A stretch of 64,000 bases of DNA from Edaphobacter flagellatus. Its GTDB lineage: Bacteria > Acidobacteriota > Terriglobia > Terriglobales > Acidobacteriaceae. The translations under genes were made by a program, and so were the position numbers. The stretch spans positions 1,860,001 through 1,924,000 of the forward strand of contig NZ_CP073697.1 of NCBI RefSeq assembly GCF_025264665.1, given 5' to 3'. Under the pieces are notes generated by a model that made no database searches, had not been told where the DNA came from, and saw nothing but the letters and a program-made list of their open reading frames with translations. Shown here piece after piece: positions 59,687-64,000 of this stretch; position 1 is the stretch's first letter; each line of letters starts with the position of its first letter.

Positions 59687-60178
59687 ATGATGTCACATGC
59701 AGAGGACTGGGCTTATCTGTTCGCGATTATCTGTTATGCGCCGATGACCTCCATCTCACTCCCGGTGGCGCAGCAGCAGGCTCCCGCGGCTGTGCAGCAG
59801 GCTCCGGTTGCGAGGACCAGCACGGTTCTATCGCGGCCGCTGCCGGAGCTGAACGGTAAGAACCTGAGCGTGCAGGTTGTGCGCGTGCATTATGGTCCGG
59901 GCGAATCATCGAACGCGCACAGCCATCCCTGCCCGGTGGTTGGTTATGTGCTGGAGGGAGCGGTGCGCATGCAGGTGCAGGATGCGGGCAAGCAGGAGGC
60001 CGGTCCGGTGACGGTTTATCGCGCGGGCGAGTCGTTTTACGAAGCGCCGAACGGACAGCATCTTGTTTCGGCAAATGCAAGCCAAAGCGAGCCGGCGACG
60101 TTTCTGGCGACTTTTGTCTGTGACCATCCGACGCCGCTCACAGTTCCCTCACCCAATAAGAATGGAGCAGGCCGATGA
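59687..60178 (+). CDS. Cupin-domain protein
   Basis: The 163-residue protein has a short hydrophobic N-terminus (SHAEDWAYLFAIICYAPMTSISLPVA) that may be a signal, a Gln/Pro/Ala linker, then a cupin: VVRVHYGPGESSNAHSHPCPVVGYVLEGAV (metal His pair HSH) and AGESFYEAPNGQHLVSANAS. It may bind a metal and act on or sense a small substrate. It overlaps the next gene by ATGA (60175-60178). Confidence 0.85.
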   Translation: MMSHAEDWAYLFAIICYAPMTSISLPVAQQQAPAAVQQAPVARTSTVLSRPLPELNGKNLSVQVVRVHYGPGESSNAHSHPCPVVGYVLEGAVRMQVQDAGKQEAGPVTVYRAGESFYEAPNGQHLVSANASQSEPATFLATFVCDHPTPLTVPSPNKNGAGR

Positions 60179-60615
60179 CCTTTGTGAATCCCATGCAGCG
60201 TTTTGCACCGTTGGCGCTGTCCTTTGCGCGTCTTGCGCTGGGCTCAGCATTTCTCACAGCCGTCGCGGACCGCTTCGGGCTGCTGGGTCGCTACGACGGA
60301 TGGGGAAATTTTGCCAGCTTCATGGCCTACACCGCGCAGGTGAACTCGTTTATGCCTGCGGCGACCATACCGTTTCTTGCGTGGAGTGCGACGATCGCTG
60401 AAACGGTCTTTGGGATTGCCCTGGTCGTCTGTGCGTTTCTGCCCGCGCAGGTCGTCAACGCGAGTCCTTTGCCGCGCTGGGTGGCGCTGGGATCGTCGGT
60501 TCTGCTTCTGCTGTTCGGAATTGCCATGATGGTGGGGCTTGAGTGGAAGAAGCCATTCGATTACTCGGTCTTCTCAGCCTCGGCGTGCGCTTTACTGCTG
60601 GCTATCTATTCTTAG
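60175..60615 (+). CDS. DoxX-like integral membrane protein
   Basis: The 146-residue protein has four membrane helices (about 10-30, 60-82, 100-118, 126-144) with RLALGSAFLTAVADRFGLLG at the front, the DoxX-like pattern. DoxX-family proteins work with redox enzymes and stress responses. It is translationally coupled to the cupin gene and upstream of the AhpD-like gene. Confidence 0.85.
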   Translation: MTFVNPMQRFAPLALSFARLALGSAFLTAVADRFGLLGRYDGWGNFASFMAYTAQVNSFMPAATIPFLAWSATIAETVFGIALVVCAFLPAQVVNASPLPRWVALGSSVLLLLFGIAMMVGLEWKKPFDYSVFSASACALLLAIYS

Positions 60616-60682
60616 CCTGCTTCCTGAGCGACCTGAGAGGCGAACCACAACTACGTACAGACAATAAAAGGAGAGCATCACT

Positions 60683-61159
60683 ATGCAGCCACGTTACAAC
60701 TATGCCAAGAATTCGCCCGGTGGTTACCAAGCCATGATCGGGCTAGAGAAGTATCTTGCGCAGTGCGGACTCGAGGAGGGGCTTCTACACCTGGTGAAGC
60801 TGCGTGTCTCGCAGATCAACGGATGCGCATACTGTCTGGATATGCATTGGAAGGACCTGCGCGCGATGGGCGAGAACGAACAGCGTCTGTATTCGCTGGA
60901 TGCATGGCGCGAGTGTCCGTACTACACTGACCGCGAGCGCGCGGCGCTGGCGTGGGCCGAGGCGCTGACGCTGATTACCGAAGGGCATGCTTCGGATGAG
61001 GTCTATACCGAGGTGAAAGCGCATCTGAACGAGAAGGAGATTTCGGATCTCTCGCTTCTGGTTGCGACGATCAATGCATGGAACCGGCTGGCGATCTCGA
61101 ACCGCACGACGCCGGGGACGTATCAGTCAGCCAAGAAGCATGAAGCTGTGACTGTTTAG
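60683..61159 (+). CDS. Carboxymuconolactone decarboxylase/AhpD-family protein
   Basis: The 158-residue protein has the AhpD redox motif with two Cys: INGCAYCLDMH, together with ALAWAEALTLI and the C-terminal INAWNRLAISNRT. Proteins of this kind have alkyl-hydroperoxide-reductase-like activity. The third gene of the MocR-linked operon, 67 bp after the DoxX-like gene; GGAG precedes the ATG. Confidence 0.9.
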   Translation: MQPRYNYAKNSPGGYQAMIGLEKYLAQCGLEEGLLHLVKLRVSQINGCAYCLDMHWKDLRAMGENEQRLYSLDAWRECPYYTDRERAALAWAEALTLITEGHASDEVYTEVKAHLNEKEISDLSLLVATINAWNRLAISNRTTPGTYQSAKKHEAVTV

Positions 61160-61172
61160 GCTACAGGTGATG

Positions 61173-61211
61173 AAGGGTACGGCCTGCGATAGGCCGTGCC
61201 CTTGTTATTTT
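61173..61211. terminator. Terminator after the AhpD-like gene
   Basis: AAGGGTACGGCCT (61173-61185) pairs with AGGCCGTGCCCTT (61191-61203), followed by GTTATTTT. The convergent DUF1634 gene ends at 61205, so it may serve both sides. Confidence 0.85.
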
Positions 61212-61585
61212 CCGTAGATCAGGCTGTAGAGGAGTACGGCGAGTACGCCTGCGCTGATGGCTGTGTACAGGCGGTCGCGTTCTGCGAGAAATGCGATAAC
61301 CGCGAAGACGACTCGCGCTACCGGCGTTGCGATGAGCAGGAGGATGCCGACCTGGATGATGGCGGCGGCGTTGCCATGAGACATGCCGTCGATCAGCTGT
61401 CCTTTGTGCGCGAGCGTAAGCGGATGCGCGATGAAGCTGCGATAGTCGACGGACTGATGCGCGTGGTCCTGCAGATAAAAGGCCATGCCCGCAAGTACGA
61501 CGGTGGAGGCCATGACGACGCCGAAGCGCAGCAGGATGCCCATCGCCTGCTCCATACGCTCATCGTTGAGAAGGAAACGCATCAT
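61205..61585 (-). CDS. DUF1634-family membrane protein
   Basis: The 126-residue protein has three hydrophobic helices (about 16-40, 72-95, 103-123) and the DUF1634 opening (MEQAMGILLRFGVVMASTVVLAG). The family accompanies TSUP exporters. It overlaps the exporter gene by ATGA (61582-61585), so the two are coupled. Confidence 0.85.
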   Translation of the reverse strand: MMRFLLNDERMEQAMGILLRFGVVMASTVVLAGMAFYLQDHAHQSVDYRSFIAHPLTLAHKGQLIDGMSHGNAAAIIQVGILLLIATPVARVVFAVIAFLAERDRLYTAISAGVLAVLLYSLIYGK

Positions 61586-62424
61586 ATCTTTCCCAGCCAG
61601 CCGTTGACTATCATTTCGACGCCGAGCGCGAGGATGACGAAGGTGAAGATGGTGCGCAGTACAGAGACACGTGCGCGGGAGAGAATCTTCGCTCCGGTGA
61701 TGGCGCCGAAGAGAACTCCCAGCATGACCGGTGCGGCGAGCGCAGGGTCGATGTATCCGCGCCGCAGGTAGATGCCTGCGCTGGCGGCTGCGGTGACGCC
61801 GATCATGAAGTTGCTGGTCGTCGTGGAGACTTTAAACGGGATGCGCATGATGCGATCCATCGCGAGCACTTTCACCGCGCCTGAACCGATGCCGAGAAGG
61901 CCGGAGAGCGTTCCTGCGCCGAACATCATGGCGAAGCCTTCGGGGATGCGATCGACCTTGTAGTTGATCTTCTGCCCGTCGGGGCCGGGGTAGGAGCCGG
62001 AGAGCTTCAGCTTGTCGGAGGCTGGGTTGTCGACGGCGGCATCGACATGCGGAGAGCGACGGCTGCGCCAGGAGAGCCATGCGGAATAGAGCAGGACGCC
62101 TCCAAACAGAATGGCGAGGGCGCGCGTGGGAACCTTGGCCGCGAGATAGGCACCCAGCAAGGCTCCGAGTGTGGTCGCGACTTCGAGGAACATGCCGATG
62201 CGCACGCTGGAAAAGCCTTCGCGGACATAGGCTGCGGCAGCTCCCGAGGAGGTTGCGATGACGGAGATCAAGGAGGCCCCGATGGCGTAACGGATGTCGA
62301 CGTGAAAGACCAGAGTCAGCAGAGGGACCAGAACAACGCCACCGCCAAGGCCGGTCAGCGCGCCCAGCAGGCCGGCAGCCGACGAGCTCGCAAAGACCAG
62401 CAGCGTGAAGACCAGGACCGTCAT
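61582..62424 (-). CDS. TSUP-family exporter (TauE/SafE-like)
   Basis: The 280-residue protein has about eight membrane helices and TSUP features: SSAAGLLGALTGLGGGVVLVPLL near the N-terminus and GAGTLSGLLGIGSGAVKVLAMD in the second half, the repeated glycine motif of the family. It probably exports sulfite, sulfonates or a related anion. DUF1634 lies immediately downstream. Confidence 0.9.
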   Translation of the reverse strand: MTVLVFTLLVFASSSAAGLLGALTGLGGGVVLVPLLTLVFHVDIRYAIGASLISVIATSSGAAAAYVREGFSSVRIGMFLEVATTLGALLGAYLAAKVPTRALAILFGGVLLYSAWLSWRSRRSPHVDAAVDNPASDKLKLSGSYPGPDGQKINYKVDRIPEGFAMMFGAGTLSGLLGIGSGAVKVLAMDRIMRIPFKVSTTTSNFMIGVTAAASAGIYLRRGYIDPALAAPVMLGVLFGAITGAKILSRARVSVLRTIFTFVILALGVEMIVNGWLGKI

Positions 62425-62505
62425 CTCATTCCATTCTAATGGGAAGGCACGTATAAATAGGCTTAGATTCCCGCGTCATTCTTCTGCCCGGAGCATCCAA
62501 CAGCC

Positions 62506-63447
62506 ATGAGTGACTGGACGCCAGAACAGATACCCTCGCTGCGGGGCAGGCGCTTTGTGATTACGGGCGCTAACACGGGCATTGGGTATCATGCCGCGCT
62601 TAAGCTTGCCCGGCGCGAGGCCGACCTGGTTCTTGCGTGCCGCGATCCGCGTAAGGGTGAGGCCGCGCTGGGCCGGTTAATGAATGAAGCTCCTGGAGCC
62701 AATGCAGAACTGGCCATACTGGATCTGGCGTCGCTGGATTCGGTGCGTCGCTTTGCAGCGGAGGAGCTTGCCAAGCAGAGGCCGCTGCATGTGTTGATTA
62801 ACAATGCCGGCGTGATGGCGCTGCCACAACGGTTGGAGACTACGGACGGTTTTGAGATGCAGTTCGGCACGAACGTTCTGGGTCACTTTGCGCTGACCGG
62901 GCTGCTGCTTCCGGCGATGGAACGATCTTCGACGATTGGGAATCCGTCGCGGGTCGTGACGATTGCATCGATCGCGCACAAGCGCACGCACCTGAGGCTG
63001 GATGATCTGCAGTCCATGCAATCGTACTCGCCGATGCGGGTTTATCAACAGACGAAGCTTGCGGATCTGATGTTCAGTTTTGAACTGAGCAGAAGGCTGC
63101 GTGCGGAGGGTTCTTCGGTGATGAGCGTGGCGGCGCATCCGGGTGTTGCTGCTACGGATCTGTTCCGCACAGAAAACCGCTCCGGCTTTGTGAAAACGCT
63201 GCGCTCCGTCATTGGAGAGGCGATCAGCATCTTTCTGAATACGGATGCCGAAGGTGCGTTGCCGACGTTGTATGCAGCGACGGCAGCGGATGTTGTCGAC
63301 GGCGGCTACTATGGGCCGCAGGGCTTTGAAGAGATGCGCGGCGAGACGGTGGGGCCAGCGAAGGTGGCTCCGCAGGCACTTGATAAGAGTGCTGCGGCTC
63401 GGCTGTGGGAGCTGTGCGAGGGTTGGACTGGCGTTTGCTTTCCCTGA
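62506..63447 (+). CDS. Short-chain dehydrogenase/reductase
   Basis: The 313-residue enzyme has the NAD(P) motif ITGANTGIGYHAAL, INNAGV, the catalytic YQQTKLADLM (YxxxK) and a C-terminal extension. The retinol-dehydrogenase-like branch is the closest match. The substrate is unknown. A TGAGCGACTGGACG start region follows a CAACAGCC patch with no strong ribosome site. Confidence 0.9.
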   Translation: MSDWTPEQIPSLRGRRFVITGANTGIGYHAALKLARREADLVLACRDPRKGEAALGRLMNEAPGANAELAILDLASLDSVRRFAAEELAKQRPLHVLINNAGVMALPQRLETTDGFEMQFGTNVLGHFALTGLLLPAMERSSTIGNPSRVVTIASIAHKRTHLRLDDLQSMQSYSPMRVYQQTKLADLMFSFELSRRLRAEGSSVMSVAAHPGVAATDLFRTENRSGFVKTLRSVIGEAISIFLNTDAEGALPTLYAATAADVVDGGYYGPQGFEEMRGETVGPAKVAPQALDKSAAARLWELCEGWTGVCFP

Positions 63448-63457
63448 GTTAAAGAAC

Positions 63458-63482
63458 ACGCGCTGCTATTGCAGCGCGTTGT
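63458..63482. terminator. Hairpin between the SDR and MFS genes
   Basis: ACGCGCTGC (63458-63466) pairs with GCAGCGCGT (63471-63479). It overlaps the stop of the MFS gene; a short T run follows only weakly, so the call is tentative. Confidence 0.45.
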
Positions 63483-64000
63483 CCAGTGAAGTCTCTTGCG
63501 CTAGTGCTCGCTGATTGCTGTTCTTCTCGGAGAAGGCGAGGAAGAAGCCAACCAGCACAACTACAGAGATGATGGCGCAGAAGATCCAGATGGAGTGCCA
63601 CTCGTAGGTGGCTCCTCCGACCGGTGCGGACAGGTGATAGTGATCGACCACGGCACCGGAGAGCCAGGCGCCGACGAACATTCCCAGGCCATAGGTGACG
63701 AAGGTGATCATGCCCTGTGCTGCGGCACGGATGCCTACGTTGGCCTTGTTGTCGACATAGATCTGTCCGGTGACGAAGAAGAAGTCGTAGCAGATGCCGT
63801 GCAGCAGGATGCCGGCCCAGAGCATCCACATGCCTGCTCCGACGTTGCCGTAGGCGAAGAAGAGATAGCGCAGCACCCACGCGCTCATGCCGGCGACCAG
63901 CATGTATTTGACGCCCAGACGGCGGAAGAACCAGGGGATGAGCAGCATGCAGAGCATCTCGGACATCTGGCCGCCGGTCATCTTGCCGGCAGCGTTCTGG
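63466..64000 (-). CDS. Nucleoside:H+ symporter-like MFS transporter, 5' end outside window
   Basis: The last 178 residues are visible; the frame is open to base 64000. Hydrophobic helices include LVAGMSAWVLRYLFFAYGN, MWMLWAGILLHGICYDFFFVTGQIYVD and IWIFCAIISVVVLVGFFLAF. NAAGKMTGGQMSEML at the visible start resembles the NHS (nucleoside:H+ symporter, NupG-type) pattern. Substrate is probably nucleosides. The gene runs towards the SDR. Confidence 0.8.
   Translation of the reverse strand, partial: QNAAGKMTGGQMSEMLCMLLIPWFFRRLGVKYMLVAGMSAWVLRYLFFAYGNVGAGMWMLWAGILLHGICYDFFFVTGQIYVDNKANVGIRAAAQGMITFVTYGLGMFVGAWLSGAVVDHYHLSAPVGGATYEWHSIWIFCAIISVVVLVGFFLAFSEKNSNQRALAQETSLDNALQ

Noticed and set aside
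1..64000. Insertion sequences or transposases
   Set aside because: I found no transposase-like frame or terminal inverted repeats; only the att-like scar and small extragenic repeats suggest mobility.

Overview
The window looks like a chromosomal segment of a soil acidobacterium of the Terriglobales/Acidobacteriaceae type. The inference rests on an Oar-like TonB-dependent receptor of about 1,100 residues with an N-terminal carboxypeptidase-regulatory domain, a winged-helix regulator with a single membrane anchor beside it, many Tat-signal secreted enzymes, a GMC oxidoreductase paired with a gluconate-dehydrogenase subunit-3 protein, WXXGXW-repeat proteins, and moderately high GC. No 16S rRNA gene is present, so genus is not assigned.

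Layout. 1-5190: CzcC-CzcB-CzcA heavy-metal RND efflux operon, left end cut. 5520-6611: nitroreductase-like secreted protein, then a frameshifted HxlR-regulator remnant. 6900-13113 (minus): membrane-anchored regulator, Oar-like receptor, calcineurin-like phosphoesterase. 13344-13661: fragment of a broken gene. 13701-22948 (minus): a compact seven-gene operon, the most striking part of the window. 23357-23402: 3' fragment of a tRNA-Val(GAC), which looks like an island attachment scar. 23673-28740: secreted oxidoreductase/peptidase group. 28741-35760: housekeeping and small stress genes (rpmB, msrB, ridA, YidB-like, LysM, two WXXGXW proteins, prolyl oligopeptidase, infC). 36008-38601: response regulator, DHp-like small protein, tRNA-Leu(CAG), trpC, trpF. 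38914-40563: three tandem copies of a secreted two-cysteine peptide gene followed by a polytopic membrane protein. 40668-57842: mostly core metabolism and information genes (rpsA, HIT protein, purA, mutM, ROK kinase, sthA, thiE, DinB-like, rhaM, yceD-rpmF-plsX). 58070-64000: MocR regulator divergent from a cupin-DoxX-AhpD operon, a TSUP exporter pair, an SDR, and a truncated nucleoside transporter.

The seven-gene operon, in order of transcription, encodes a double-SIS plus HAD-phosphatase fusion, a phosphoribosyltransferase of the kind found in conflict systems, an ORC/CDC6-like P-loop ATPase, an unrecognised protein with a GRGFDPRM motif, a PfkB-family sugar/nucleoside kinase carrying two Cys-x-x-Cys pairs, an AbiJ-N-terminal-domain plus TIR protein, and an RNase H-fold (DUF3800-like) protein. 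Two junctions are ATGA overlaps and all gaps are short, so the proteins are probably made together. I infer that the sugar/nucleotide enzymes make or remove a nucleotide-like signal, the ATPase acts as switch, and the TIR/AbiJ and RNase H-like proteins act as effectors of a defence response. That model is an inference; the domain calls rest on motifs read by eye.

Limits: no database search was possible. Start codons were chosen from Shine-Dalgarno sites, overlaps and family norms; promoters are weak calls.
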